From positions 1-64,000 of the forward strand of contig JADNRV010000244.1 in assembly GCA_015499995.1 (NCBI GenBank): a DNA stretch of 64,000 bases. The letters run 5' to 3'. This document shows, piece by piece, positions 10,587 through 23,091 of the stretch. The notes beneath the pieces were generated by a model. The model did not search any database, was not told where the DNA came from, and saw only the letters and a program-made list of their open reading frames with translations. Each line of letters opens with the position of its first letter. Within the stretch, counting starts at the first letter, position 1. Source of the DNA: Flammula alnicola (taxonomy: Eukaryota > Basidiomycota > Agaricomycetes > Agaricales > Strophariaceae). The position numbers and the translations under genes were made by a program.

Positions 10587-13500
10587 GATTTAAAAGGCCT
10601 GGAGTTGACCTGCTCCGAAAACCTCTTCGCTGAACATTCCAACTTTCAATTTTACTTGCCATCCTCAAATTTTGGATTTTTTGCTATGTGGCACATACCT
10701 GGCCATCGTATGTAGGCGGACCCAAGCCTGTTCCTTAACGAGATCTCGTACTGGTTTCATACTGAGGGCATTCAATCTATGATTCTCCCTCTTTTAAATA
10801 CACAAAACTGTAGGTTACATATAAGTGAACAAATCTGTCTACTTAGAATTTCCGATTTTGCAAAATTAAAAAATCCGAGGCATTTTAAATTTGGTTGTCA
10901 ACTTGTCTCATACATTGGTGAATGACTGTAGCTCCCTGCACTGCATCTGGATGATCCTGATTCCTGGGAAATCGGTGTTCAGGAATTGAACTATGCCAGT
11001 ACATCTCTACCTACTTACATACTTACCAGCAATCGCTTGCCCGTCGGAATCCCATCTTTTAGTTTCGTCGTGCCGAAGGTAACCTCGCCGACTCCGAAGG
11101 TAATGCAGCCGTCTAAAAATGGCGGAACGCGAGAAACATGCGGCGGGGATGCTGGGACGCGCGTGCGAAAGTTGCTGAGTGTTCGGAGGATTCACTGGGT
11201 GTCAAGGTGACTGGGAGTTCATGGCCAAGTAAATTGGGATGAAGGAGGACGTGCGAGGAAGAAGCTCTCGAGGAATGGCTTATCTACCACCACTGCCAGT
11301 TGGAGTGAGGTCTTCCGGTTATAAGTAAGAATACATCGTGAATGTGAAAGTTTTTCTTTTCCAGTCCGTACTGACCGCAACACATCACGAACGTTCGACG
11401 GAGGCAAAAGTCGCCGCTAAGCGCGCTTGCTTCAAGTTGCTTGCCGCAGGGAACTTGACGGACATGGTTGACACGTACTGTACCGTCGGATGGGATTCAT
11501 TCAGATCACCATGGTACTACCGGAAAGATGGCGGAATGGAGTTTAGTCGGTCGGCCAAAGACACGCTCTGTGGGTCGTCGTGATGTGTCGTCCTCTGGCT
11601 GAATGAGCGCAGCGGTTCTCAGCATTGCGATTACCGAAGGTAGGTGAGTAGCAGGCGCTTAGTGCGTAGATAGCTAGAATGAAGGTGGCGGATCTCTGCT
11701 GGAGTATCCTCGAGTTGAGAGGTTGGACAGCATCCTCGCGACCGAGTGGTACTTATTTAAGTCCTATTGGCATGGAAGAAGGACGGAGGACGCTGACGTC
11801 AGGCGTTATCTATGTCGGCTTGCTAGCACTGACACTTTATCATTCATTGTTATCTGGATATAAAGCAGCATGAAGGACAGTCAACGGTGATCGGAAGGAA
11901 TTCTACGGACCTTCCATGACCTGCGCATCCGATGTCGACGTCTGAAGAGTGATAAATCCGCAAGGCAAGGCATTTTAAATACAACCACCGCTGAGAGCTG
12001 TACGAGAGGACGTCGGATGGATATCTATAAGCACTGATGGCGTTAACTTAAATGTGAGAGGGGATATTTGGGGGATATAGTAAATAGATACCCAACGTCT
12101 TTGAATATCAGAAGAAAGGTCGAGGCATTTACGCCGTTGAACATGGCGATTTGCGGTCCCACAAGTGGGCGCCACACGCCGAGAGATGTTCGGGCTCATC
12201 GTGATAGCAATCCATCGTTCGTTCTATAGCCCGAGCCGTGGAAAGATCGATGAATTATTCTCGACGAGATCAGTCCTTTATTCGCTCTAGAGGCCTGAAG
12301 CTTGTAGCTTGAAGCTGCGGTTGAATTGGGCTGAATGATGCCATCGTGCTCCTTGGTCATTTGACCGATTTCGAGTTTCGCGGGAACAGATACAACTTGT
12401 GTGTACTAGCCCATGCGTCTGGCGATAAGTTCAATGCTGAGAATAAAGATAGATAAAGGGCGCACTTCTAACTATTTCAGCCAACATCGTCCGGCCATCA
12501 AGCTTGCATCAGCGCTTCAGCACTTGTCCGAAACACAGATTTAAAAAGTGCTACCACCGTGGTTGCAAGTATGCATGCATGTCTGAAAAATCGAGGAAGA
12601 ATTGCAAAGGTGTCTCCTTGCGGATAAGGACGGAGAGCGGCGCGAAACTTGCGAGAACTAGGTACCAAATGAGGCGAATTTGCAATACGGGGAGCTGCGA
12701 AGGGCCAGCGATTGCGTTTCCACCGTCGTGGCTAGATCACAAGGGACAGGAGGATGTTTTTCTAGACTTTCTCTGCCTCGTGTAGTATGCTCCATGTTGA
12801 AAGATATTCCCAACGCTATCTGGGGGGCCGGTAACTTGGAAGAGCTGTGGTGAAGAGAGGGAAATGAAAAAGAGACATCAAAGATCAAAAAGACCGAAAT
12901 GTGGTCTCAATGAGCACCTGGGACGAGCGCCTAACGATGTGAGGGTACTAGCAGCGAATTTTTATTATCTTCGAGGTGGATTGGAAGAAAGAAAGACGAA
13001 AAATGAATTTTATCTTGCACGTGGGGTAACGCTGACACATACCTGGGTTTCTCTTTTAATCCTCAAAACCGGCTCGTTCTTTTTCCTTTCTTTCCTTCCA
13101 CCACCATCACTGCGAAAGTATTTGTCTCTTCCATCGTCACCCACAGGCGACAGTGAGAGGCCTGATAGTGGCCCTCTCCCTCTCGTCTACAGTCCCACGT
13201 TGCTTCCGAACCTCAAACAATCCTCGTCTTTGTATCTCTTGTCAGTTGCCTCTTCTTTTTCCCGATTTAAGACACGCTCTGACGCTCTCGGAATCTTCCT
13301 TGCAGTTGTCAACACCAAATAGACCCCTGGAACGTGTTGTACACCATGATCATCTCCCTGTAAAACCGAAGACCACGACCCATCAACACCTGCTTGTTGT
13401 CAAGCTCGCCTCACGCACGCCTACTCTACTCTACATTTCAACAGTCACAAATACCCTTTTTACGTCCAAGACGTCCTTGTGATCCATTCGAAATAAATTC

Positions 13501-13590
13501 TATACAAAAGAGCATTCTTCTAATTCAATCACTCCATCGACATCCTTATCCCAAGACACGGCACTCACCACGACTACTCATATTCCAACC
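10587..13590. other. 3-kb gene-poor interval
   Basis: I see no supported gene. Small frames near 11338-11583 and 11679-11873 have neither splice partners nor recognisable motifs. The last several hundred bases before 13591 are C/T-rich (many CTTTCC, TCTCTC and CACCAC runs), which is usual for fungal promoters and 5' UTRs, so they probably belong to the downstream kinase gene. Confidence 0.4.
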
Positions 13591-15883
13591 ATGGCCATTC
13601 CCGAATCGTCAGGAGAGACATCACAAACGGAGGGTGAAGGTGACAGCCCCGACAAACCTCCCCATGCAGACATTTCCAGTCAATTCCAGTCATCTTTGAA
13701 CATTTCTCACCTCAGCAGTCATTCAAGTTCTGCCACCATGAAACCCGCAAATGGTTCCGCCCACGCCTCTCCGGACGTGAGTTCCAGCCCAGGATCCTAT
13801 CCACTGCCGCCCCCAGATTCACTCTTCACTGGTATTAAACAGCCGGGCTACACACGTACCATGTTGGAGAAACTGGTTGCAGTCCCGCTTTCCAGCGCCT
13901 CTTCTGGGTCCTCAGACCAGAACCACCAACACAAGCGACAGCCTTCAGCCCCACAAACCCCCATCCACTCGCCTTCCGCCACGTCGCCTACGGACAGTTA
14001 CTGGGAAGGACCGAGCGCCCCTCCCAGTCGAGGACCCAGCAGACCTCCCAGCCAGCCAGCCAGTCGTGCTCCGAGTATGTCGGCCGGTGTTTCCGGCGGC
14101 AAGATCGCTGCCCCACCGCCTGTTTTCGTGCCTGCAGGGCGGGAGAGGCGTGCCAGCAAGGCCAGCGATGTGGCCTTGGTTACCCCTGTCAAGAAGCCAG
14201 CCTCGGTCCACTCCGATAAAGGAGACGGATCATCTCATAAGTTCAATTTGAAGGACCTGCTGGCGAATGGCCCCAAGTTGAACAGGAAAAGCTCCCAGAG
14301 GTCGACATCGTCCAGAAGGTCGGACTCGGATGCTGGAGATGGACGTGCAAAGAGCGTAGGCGGTGATAGCGCTGTCAGTTTGACGCAGAAGTATGGTGTG
14401 TGCCAGAAGATTGCGATCGGGAAAGGTGCCACGAGTGTGGTTCGACTTGCTCACAAGTGGGATCGCAGTGAAGAGAAACTCTACGCCATCAAGGTTAGTG
14501 TCGGTGTTCTGCTGCTGCAAGAGAGACCACCCTACAACAAAGTCTCACCTTTTTTTTTCCTACAGGAATTCCGTAAACGCCGCAAGAACGAATCAGAAAA
14601 GGAGTACGTGAAGAAACTCACTGCCGAGTTCTGCATTTCGTCAACGTTGCACCATCCCAATATTGTTGAAACCGTCGATCTGGTTCAGGACGAGAATCAG
14701 CATTGGTGTGAAGTGATGGAGTTCTGTCCAGGAGGAGATCTATACGCTGCGATCAAGAAAGGGTGAGTTCTGTCATGCCTTCCTTCCATCTTCATCGGTA
14801 CCATTTTCTATGCCTTGTGTCGTTCGGGGGGGGGGGGGTGAAGAAGGATGGAAAATATTCCTTTTGTCGTCCTTTTATATTCTTGTCCCTTTCTTCTCAT
14901 GTTTCATATATTTCTCCGAATCTCGCTGGGCAAAAGTCATCGATTGTCCTTGGCCTTGTCGCCCTTGACGGTTGCTAGGCCCGTGTTCCGGCGACTTTCC
15001 TTTTTCATCCATGCCTTCGTCGAACACATCCTGAATTTTTTTTCTAATCAACAGAGGGATGAGCCCTAGCGAAGTAGAATGCTGCTTCAAGCAAATTCTG
15101 AACGGGGTCTCCTACCTTCATAGTCAAGGCGTTGCTCATCGTGATATCAAGCCCGAGAACTTGTTCTTCGACACTAAAGGACACTTGAAAGTACTGTACC
15201 CCATATCCTTCTTCTGGAATGATGTGACTTACACCTTTTCCTTGTGTAGATTGGTGACTACGGGGCATCGACTGTGTATCGTCTTCCCTGGGAAGCAACA
15301 GTGCACATGTCGACGGGGCTTTGCGGAAGCGAGCCCTACATTGCCCCGGAGCAATTTTTAGGCAAACGTAAGCCTCCCTAATTGCTGTTGCTCATATGCA
15401 GAGCAGCCTGACGTATCGTCCTTGCTTGCTTTCTGTTGATGCATCTCAAACCGCCCTTGGTCCAAATCCACCTCTCCTCTTCGTCGCTGCCATCAATGCG
15501 CTTCTCTAGCCTACGATGCGCGACTGGTGGACATTTGGGCGTGCGGTATCGTTTACTACTGCCTCCACTTCCAAGAGCTGCCGTGGCGCGCGGCTCAACC
15601 AGCCACGGACCCGTTGTACTCTTCGTATGCGCAAGCATGTGCCAACACCAACCCGGCGGTCTCCGCGTGTCCGCCGACGATCAACAACCTGAGCCCCAGA
15701 GCATGTCGCAGCCTCATACGCAAGATGCTGGAGCCAGACCCGAGGCATCGGTTTACCATTGAGGATGTCATTGCCCATTCGTGGATCCAGTCAATCGAGG
15801 TATGTCATGAAGTGGCAGACCCGAAACATGTCCATGTTAGCGCGCGGGCGATGGGGATGGCGTATCTGGGAAATGGAACATAG
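13591..15883 (+). CDS. Ser/Thr protein kinase, HAL4/HAL5 (NPR/HRK1) family
   Basis: Five exons (13591-14493, 14566-14762, 15055-15190, 15250-15367, 15510-15883) give 575 residues. The first ~255 are a Ser/Pro-rich low-complexity region, followed by a kinase domain. It has the glycine loop [13 protein letters not shown], the ATP-binding lysine in YAIK (Lys301), the catalytic HRDIKPENL (Asp397), a metal-binding motif that reads GDYG (415-417) instead of DFG, the APE loop [11 protein letters not shown], and a C-terminus [12 protein letters not shown] typical of fungal HAL-type kinases. In yeast such kinases control plasma-membrane transporters and potassium uptake. The long first exon with a disordered N-terminus and the family C-terminus support this over a generic kinase. 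A second in-frame ATG at 13738 is a possible alternative start. Intron 2 carries a run of 13 G. Confidence 0.85.
14826..14838 (+). repeat. Homopolymer run of 13 G in kinase intron 2
   Basis: Thirteen consecutive G lie inside the 292-nt intron 14763-15054, which is far longer than most introns in the window. The length of such a run is unreliable in assemblies and it may form a G-quadruplex-like structure in the transcript, but no effect can be read from the sequence. Confidence 0.8.
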
Positions 15884-16820
15884 TCGAGGCTTTTGTGAGT
15901 TCTTCGATATGCATGGTCTGTGGTGTTGCTCGTTAACCTTCAAGTTGTTCTCTCCGTAGCAATGAAGATACTACTTCGTTGGACATTGAACAATTTACTT
16001 TTGTCATGTGGTTTTTCACAGGAGCATTCAGCCCAATCCCCCTGTCCTCATTGGTACCCTCATTCCTCGTCTATATTCCGAACTCTCATCTGTTGCATCG
16101 CGTTCTCTCCTTGGTCTTTCGGCGGTGTTTTTTGGCACGATCTCTTAACTATTTGGTGGTCCTTTCTTTTATAGTTGATCGTTCGGTTTTCACGACCCTC
16201 CATCTCAAATTTGCCTTGGTCTTTCGGCTTGCTTTCGTCGTTTCTGTTTTATCTCATCTTCACGCCCGTGAGCGGTTCACGTTTTTGAATGACTTGTGGT
16301 TATGACTTGTCCTTCGTCTCGCGTGGAGCGAGCTGCGACCTATATACGTATGTAGTTCGAATAATTAGGGATCATCATCGGAATTATATTTGGTGTTTTT
16401 CCTCCTTGTTATTTGCGTGTTTAGACGGCTGCTCTTTATTTATGTGACGTTGCCAGCTTGGAGGGATCAGATGCACTATAAACCTGTGCGTATACGTCCT
16501 TCCTTGACTCTGTTCCATCACCATCAAATCATCAAGCTCATGCTCGGCCACATTGACACCTCAGTCTCTTAGACTATTTCTACAACTTGCTCCATAAGTA
16601 CCCTACCGACCGACACCAGAGATTGATGAAACATGGCTGATGTATCTAGGACAAGGCCACTCAATACCCGTGCAATGTTCATCCAGAACGCAATTGGCCA
16701 TATGAACCGTGGCAGTGATTACGAAGGTGTATGCAAGACTACATAAAGTGTCTGTCTGGGTGAAACAACAACAGCCTCCACGAACCTAAAGACGGATTTT
16801 ATCCCACATCGAACTCACAA
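15884..16820. other. Intergenic between kinase and 235-aa protein
   Basis: The first part is T-rich and looks like the kinase 3' UTR; a hydrophobic frame at 15979-16305 is probably an artefact of that composition. At 16633 a short frame starts MADVSRTRPLNTRAMF and may have a splice donor (GAAG|GTGTAT), but I found no exon that continues it in phase. It could be an upstream ORF of the next gene. Confidence 0.35.
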
Positions 16821-17578
16821 ATGTCCGACGACGCCTTCCCCAACGCCGAGGAAATCTTCCGCGACGCTCTCTCCATTCCTGACCCCGCTCCAACACTGCT
16901 GAACCTGATCAAGGAGCATCCGACCTACCCCGCCGTATCAGACCTTCTGTTCTACTACACAGAGGTCGCTGGAGAACAGCCCTCGCGCGCAAATGCTTTA
17001 GCGACTGCATTGATCACCGTGCGGGACGCTCCAGACGCACCCATCATTCAGGCCAACGGCCTCGCGGGGTTGTTCAGCCGCAAGCTCGCTGATCTCCACT
17101 CGCGGGGTTTCGAGTTGGACGACGATGCCAAAGAATTCGGTCCTTCGAATGCATTCCTGACTACGTCCCTTCTGTCGGGCTTGTCTTTCAAGCACAAGCT
17201 GACTTCGTCGTCTGATCAATACGGGAATATCGTGGATGGTCTGGACGCCGTTGCGGGTTCTTCAGCCTACAATCCTGAAGTTCTCGTCGTTGGGGCGTGC
17301 ATCCAGCTCCTCACAGCTGGTTCCAGCATTATCCCAGCGGCTACGTCCTATATCAAATCCGTGGATGAAGTCGTCTCGAAACTCAAGGCCCAAAAGTCTG
17401 CAGGGACTGTGAAGGATCAGAACGCTCAAAAACTATTGGAGGTTCGTAATATGATATCTACTACTTTATCTAATTGAACATATTCTCACAGCTTACTATC
17501 TCACATGCGGAAAACGGATTCCAAAACGGCAATGATATCGACAACGCTTGGGACCTTCTTTTCCCAGCAGAAGTCTGA
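16821..17578 (+). CDS. Hypothetical protein, 235 aa
   Basis: Two exons, 16821-17441 and 17492-17578, give 235 residues starting MSDDAFPNAEEIFRDALSIP. The intron is 50 nt with GTTCGT and CTCACAG borders. The product looks globular and helical, with moderately hydrophobic stretches (ALATALITVRDAP, EVLVVGACIQLLTAGSS) but no clear membrane anchor or signal peptide. It ends NAWDLLFPAEV. I do not recognise a family. Codon use and splicing look like a normal expressed gene. The 3' end is followed by an A/T-rich stretch with AATAAA-like sequence near 17638 that may be the polyadenylation region. Confidence 0.7.
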
Positions 17579-18036
17579 GGGCGTAAGGGATTGATGAGAA
17601 GAACAAAGAGTTGTATTATTATTTTCAAACCCGGACAATAAATATGAACTGTTAAGCTACGGATATAACTAGTGGTCTAGAAAGTACTACTTAGTGTAAG
17701 TTCTCGAAGGCTTGAAGCTCAAGCTGTAAATCAGAGAAACAGTTCCGGGCACGTGCAACACTGGCTTGCCAGTGGATGGGCTCTTCAACTTCAAGTTCTT
17801 GCTTCTTCTCGTCGATGTTGCTGTGTTCGCCTTGCATTGACCAACTTCCAGAAGGGTGAGAAATCGGAAAATGAAACAGCCACATTGATTCTTGTTCAAG
17901 ATACCAGGTGAGTAATTTTCGGAAGCACTGCCTCTGCAGCGCCTAAATGCTCTTTTTGTCTGGAGGCTTCACGCCCCAAGCCGCACAGTTCATTTTCCTG
18001 CCCTGCTAGACTTGATTGCCCTACATATATGTGGTC

Positions 18037-19653
18037 ATGGAAGGACGGTCCTCAAGCCATGTCCCCGACCTTGCTTTTGACCCAGAAGATATCATTCACT
18101 TCGAGGATACAATTCCCATAGAGCTAGCCGACTTCAGGCCAACCATTGTCTCCAGTCCAACAGCACCACCGCAATGGCACCCAATGCTGACACCATATCG
18201 CCTCTTGATTCTCCTTACCACGATTTGCATTAGTACAGCTAAAGCCGTAGCCACACAAAGAGGCAGCATGGATGTCCCAATTACGCTGGACTGGGTTTCG
18301 GGGGTTGTTGTGTTCTTGGTGTGAGTACCGCTGTCTTCTCTTTCTCGATCCTGCTCGTTTATGATTCAAATCCAACCAGTTTTTTCCTTTCTGGACCGTA
18401 CGAATCACGGAAAGATATTCCGCGTTATTTAGCGTGGATGTTTGAACTCGACTGTATGGACGCCATATGGTGGCTTCTCGACGCTGCATTGTCTATTCCA
18501 CGCCCTCGGTATATGACAGAAGAGCGATCGACGGAGGCCATTGAGATGGATTTTACAATATTTACAACGTATCGTCTCCTTACTTCCGCCACAGTCACTT
18601 TGTTTGGCATGACAAAAGCAGGCCTCAGTTACTGGGGCCTCTCCACTGGGGCAAATTGGGTTGATTGGTTGCTTGGTGTCGTGGCCACTTCCATGTGTGT
18701 TCACTCACTGCCTCTTAAGGCGAGCTTCAAAACTGATGCCAGTTTCAAAATAGCCTCTACATCTTAGGACTATATGAAAACAACTCGTCGGGGAAATGGG
18801 CATCTTTCTTCATGACCGACCGTTCGCAGATGGTGTATGCAGGTGGGTAAGCCTTTGATCCGAAGGCTGGTCGTCACTTTCCAGAATGCTTCAGCTTATA
18901 GCCCATTACAGGCCGAAAGATCGGAGCATACACACTTTTTGTGGGCCTTGTGTGGGCAGGTCTATCGGGAGTTATCAAGACTTCCGAGATTCTGTATCCC
19001 AGTCCCGATGGAGAGCCTTACGAATGGACAGACATCCCTCAAATCCCAGTATTACTAAAACGCGTAACTCCTTACATCGTTAACATCGGAGCACACATTT
19101 CCATCGTGTTTGGGGTTCTCCTGACGGCGGCTGGGACTGTTACAATATTGCGGTCCGCGTTTGGAGACTATAATGGCAATGGCGGGCCCTTTTTGCAACG
19201 TATATACCATGGGATTGTCGTCCCGTCAGGGCTTTTTTTGCGTGCTGGTGAGTACGGTAACATTGAACGAGATGCCAGTTCAAAAGCTGACCTGACCTGT
19301 TTGCTTCAGTCTCGAACAAGCTGATAGACCTCGTTTATGGAGCCCGCTATATTGCAGCTCTGCTAGCATGCATTTTAATCCCTGCACTCATCTACACGTT
19401 CTTTGCCATCATGCTTTACTACCTGCGCTTCTACCTTGGGCCCACGCCTGTGTTTGCTGCGCTTGCATATTTCATGGTTGGATCGATTATCCTTGCTTTC
19501 ACGGCCCTTATGGCACAGATACTATGGATTGACACTCTTCCATGGGCGATTGCTGGACTTGCGAAATCGATCCGAGACTTGATTTTAAGGATCCTCGATT
19601 TGCACTACGGATTTAGCGAGTTTCGTGATAGCCTTCAAGATAATCTCGTATGA
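18037..19653 (+). CDS. Multi-pass membrane protein, 455 aa
   Basis: Five exons in phase (18037-18320, 18380-18694, 18754-18842, 18912-19247, 19310-19653) give 455 residues starting MEGRSSSHVPDLAF. About eight hydrophobic helices can be seen, for example YRLLILLTTICISTAKAV, DWVSGVVVFLVFFLSG, IGAYTLFVGLVWAGLSGV, AHISIVFGVLLTAAGTVTIL, YIAALLACILIPALIYTFFA and AALAYFMVGSIILAFTALMA. There is no recognised transporter or receptor signature. The start was set at ATG 18037 because the in-frame extension upstream begins only at a TTG. Such unnamed integral membrane proteins are common in Agaricomycetes. Its 3' flank resembles that of the hydrolase gene ending at 21497. Confidence 0.75.
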
Positions 19654-19705
19654 CTTGTATTCTAGTTGTATTTATACATATAAGTACCTGCTTCTTATTG
19701 ATATT
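19645..19705 (+). repeat. 3'-flank segment shared with 21507-21560
   Basis: The bases around the stop of the membrane-protein gene (CTCGTATGACTTGTATTCTA, then a T/A-rich stretch and ATATAAGTACCTGC) closely match those following the first hydrolase stop (CTCGTATAACTTGTATTCTA, then ATATAAGTGCCTAC). The unrelated upstream genes therefore share a small 3' segment, probably placed there by a local duplication. Confidence 0.6.
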
Positions 19706-20120
19706 CCTTGTTCGTGATAGGGTGTAGAAAAAAGATTTATGATCTAATCGAAAGCTGGTATAATCCAACTGGCATGTAAAAGCTGAACGAGGGAGCCCAA
19801 GATGGAGCAAGGAAAAAAAAGCGAAGGAAATAAAAGGAACGTAAAGAAGGCTGCTCCGTCGACTTATGGGTTGATGTTGAAGTTTAGGTTGCAGGACGTC
19901 AGCTTTCATGCTCGTGCTCGTGGTCAGAGCCTTTTGGTTGAGTCGAACTGACAGAAATTTAACAGGAGGATAGGAATCGTGTGAACTCCCCATCGTGGCA
20001 GTATGATACGACGTAGTAGTCTTCCTCTTCCTTTCCCTGACGTTCTTCTGACTCCGACGAGTTATCCACCTCGACTCGCCTCGCCTCGTCTCGACGGCAA
20101 CACTAGCCAAAAGGGCTTTG

Positions 20121-21505
20121 AACGGTTTTGGTGCCATGTAGTATGATGTCAGACCTTCTGTACTCAGTTTGAACGTAGCAGTTTCACGCCCATGTGCTAC
20201 CAGCTGCTCTCTCAAAGGTGGGTTGTGAGCTCTTTCCATTCATAACCCACACTCTTACTTCTTATTAAGAAATTCTCGACTCTCCAGACAACCAAGTGTT
20301 ATCTACTGCCTTTACGATGTCTTCCGAAGGAAAGATCCCATTCAAAGTCGGCTCGGTGACCTACGAGACGTGGTACAAGCTTTATGGTGACCTGAAGACC
20401 AGCAAGAAACGTCCTATCATTGTCGTACATGGTGGACCGGGCATGACACACCATTATATGCTGTTCGTTCACTTTTGTCCAATCACATCACCATCTAATG
20501 ATTCGCAGGCCTAACAAGATCCTCTACGAGAAAGCGGGGTATGTTTGTTGCATTATTTCGACAAATCACTACTTATGCAGAATTCTTTGCAGCATTCCCG
20601 TTATCTTCTATGATCAGATCGGAAACGGGGCCTCATCGCACTGTCCAGGAGTGCCTAAAGATTTTTGGGTCCCGGAACTCTTCATGGACGAGCTCGATAA
20701 CCTTACCAAAGCCCTTGGGATATCTGACAACTTTGATCTTCTTGGGCAGTCTTGGGGAGGTACGCGACAGCGAGAATCTATATTTCAGAACCTTCCCTCA
20801 TCCCGCCTCTAGGAACGCTTGCGGCCGAATACGCCGCGACTAGGACCCCAAAAGGCTTGAAAGGCTTGATCATTGCCAATTCTCCCGCATCTATCGAGCT
20901 GTGTACCGTCGGTATAAACACCCTGCTTGAAAACTTCCCCGAAGAATTCGTCCGGATGATCCGTAAGCACGAGGCAGAGGGCACGACTAACTCGCAAGAA
21001 TACCAAGATGCATCGATGGTGTTTCACAAGAAACATACATGCACCACTGATCCTTGGCCCGAAGAGCTCCTCCAGTCGTTCGCCGAGGTTGCGAAGGACC
21101 CGACGGTGTATCACACCATGTGCGCTTCTGTATCTGCTACCTTTCCCTTGATATTAACGTCTTCCGCAGGTTGGGACCATCTGAATTCGCCACTACCGGA
21201 AATTTGAAGAATTGGGATATCACTGGAATCATTCACAAAATCGCCTGCCCCACACTGCTTATCTCTGCCCCTTTGGACGAGATCCAAGAAGTCGCCGTGC
21301 TTCCATTTTTCTTGAAGATTCCCAAAGTCAAATGGGTCGAGTTCCAGAATAGCACACATCTCCCTCATTTCGAGGAACCGGAGAAGTGAGCACCCAGCTC
21401 AATGATTTACGTTGATAATGTGTAGCGCGCTGATCGTTTGTGTTCCAGATATTTTAAGGTCATCTTGGACTTCTTGCAGAATACAGAGGTGGCATAAGCA
21501 CCTCT
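20121..21505 (+). repeat. Duplicated block, copy A (hydrolase gene plus promoter)
   Basis: From AACGGTTTTGGTGCCATGT at 20121 to the end of the hydrolase gene, this region is nearly identical to 23585-25019 (copy B), apart from small indels in the promoter and scattered substitutions. Similarity includes all introns and about 195 bp of upstream sequence (TTCTGTACTCAGTTTG, CACGCCCATGTGCTACC, CTCTCAAAGGTGGGTTGTGA) and stops just after the shared TAAGCACCT. Confidence 0.85.
20317..21497 (+). CDS. Proline iminopeptidase-like alpha/beta hydrolase, copy A
   Basis: Six exons (20317-20462, 20509-20538, 20593-20759, 20813-21119, 21170-21385, 21449-21497) give 304 residues starting MSSEGKIPFKVGSVTYETWY. 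The fold is the peptidase S33 type: oxyanion motif HGGPG (38-42), nucleophile elbow GQSWGG with Ser112, a late acid in ISAPLDE, and a catalytic His in the NSTHLPHFEEPEKY region. Relatives in fungi are annotated as proline iminopeptidases or L-amino-acid amidases that remove N-terminal residues or cleave amino-acid amides. There is no signal peptide, so it is likely cytosolic. The 30-nt second exon is supported by phase on both sides and by the same arrangement in copy B. All catalytic positions are intact. Confidence 0.88.
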
Positions 21506-21506
21506 C

Positions 21507-21560
21507 GTATAACTTGTATTCTAGCTGTTTTATATATAAGTGCCTACTCATTAATTATAT
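21507..21560 (+). repeat. 3'-flank segment shared with 19645-19705
   Basis: This is the partner of the segment after the multi-pass membrane protein gene; both contain ACTTGTATTCTAG followed by an A/T-rich stretch and ATATAAGT. Copy B of the hydrolase lacks it, so sequence identity between copies A and B ends before this point. Confidence 0.6.
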
Positions 21561-21804
21561 TGTGGAAATTCAATAATTCTTCCGATGCCAATGGAATGTG
21601 GGAATTATTTAACAAGCGCCCAGCTCTGAGCCTTATTTGGCCACGCTCTGGCACGTGCATGTTCGTTTTCAAAATTTGTCCTCAGGTGCCTTTGAGTCTT
21701 CTGTTTTTTCTCTCGCCACCTCAACATTGGTTCCAGGAATCGTGGTCGCGACCTCCGTGGGACCGCGTGCAAGTGAATGTGTTTTAATCGTTGTCTACGA
21801 GGAT

Positions 21805-23091
21805 ATGGCACCGCGAACACGTTCGAACCGCATCGAAGTGCTTGCACGGCAGCAGTTACTTGCGAGCCTTGGCGGGCCCTTCAATACACAAGGGTTCCCA
21901 GCGCTTCCAGACGAGCTCTACCTCGAAATTATATCTAATTTACCAGCAATTCCAATTCCAACCGAGGACTACAAATTCCCAAGCAACATCTCAGCTCTGC
22001 GGCGCAGACATCTGACCTTGTTCGCGTTGTCGCAGACGTGTCGCTCTCTTCGACGCGTTTTCTTGCGGTATCTATGGCAGCGCATTGAGGTGTATAACGA
22101 GATGGATACAGGCAATGGTCCCCTTCCTAGTTGTCAAGTTTCCCGCCAAAGTCGAGGCGTAAGCAAAGCCGCAACCGGTTTTATCAATAAAAAGTATGCC
22201 ACAGAGCTCGTACGGCAGTTGGAGATCGTCACCATTCGTGATCCCAGTCTGGCAGAACATGTAAAGTTAGTAGTCAGTTCGTGTCGTCGAATGATTCTCA
22301 CCTCTTCTGATTCTTTGCACAGCTTCGTTAATGTGCTCGTTGTCGAATATTCTGTGGAAACAGTGCTTCAAGAGCTGGCACGATGCATCGCCCAGTTCCC
22401 GAACCTCCACACAGTCCAACTCAACTTTGCCTTTAATGTGACTGTTCTCAAATTGACTAAGACCTTTACTCCGTACAAGTATCCCCAAATTCGCAATGTC
22501 TGCATTTCATCCCATGCCTCAATAATTCTTCCCTCTTGCCCCGGAGTGCGACGGGTTACCCCGTATTAGAGTCGGACCTGGGACAGCCTTCTACATGTTG
22601 TGACCAGAGGATGTCCTTGCCTTGAGGTACTTGGCCTCCTTAAATACACGTCAACAACTATCAAAGGTGGGCTTCCCTGTAATTATTACTACGTATCGCT
22701 AACCACACGAGCCACTTCCTCTTTAGACATGGTTCAAAGCTTGCCAAATCTGCGCGATATCACACTGGATGCCGACATTCTTAGGAAAGGTTTTGTAGGT
22801 TTTCTCCTTTATCGTCACCTCGCGGGAGGTTAATTAATGAACGCTACTCAGCAACACATACAACAGTTGTCTAAGCTGCGTCGCTTACAGACGATTAGAA
22901 TGAAGTTGAACGGCAAGCAGATGCTTTGGAGTTATCAACACATCGTTATGGATCCGGCATCAAAGGAAGAGATTAAAGAATGGATGGAATGGGCACAAAC
23001 CATTCTGTCGAGTATCCCAGATGACGAATTGGTCCGAAAGAAAGTAATTGTCACTCATGTAAATGGGGCGGTAGAAACTCGTACTCTATAG
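21805..23091 (+). pseudogene. F-box protein, paralogue A, in-frame stop
   Basis: The gene starts MAPRTRSNRIEVLARQQ and carries an F-box-like segment, FPALPDELYLEIISNLPAI, then LTLFALSQTCRSLRRVFLRY. F-box proteins bring substrates to SCF ubiquitin ligases. Exon 1 is 21805-22265 and exon 2 starts at 22323. In exon 2 the frame meets TAG at 22567-22569 (VTPY-stop), where paralogue C at 53,794 reads TPYLGCPWLSLL. Downstream the same frame stays open, and two further introns can be placed so that the gene ends KKVIVTHVNGAVETRTL at 23091, matching paralogue C. A single nonsense change in an otherwise whole gene is the simplest reading. A truncated 236-residue product is the alternative. It lies between the two hydrolase copies. 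Confidence 0.75.

Noticed and set aside
15979..16305. Hydrophobic 108-codon frame after the kinase
   Set aside because: It lies in a T-rich 3' region, where Phe/Leu/Val codons arise by composition; no splice or family support.
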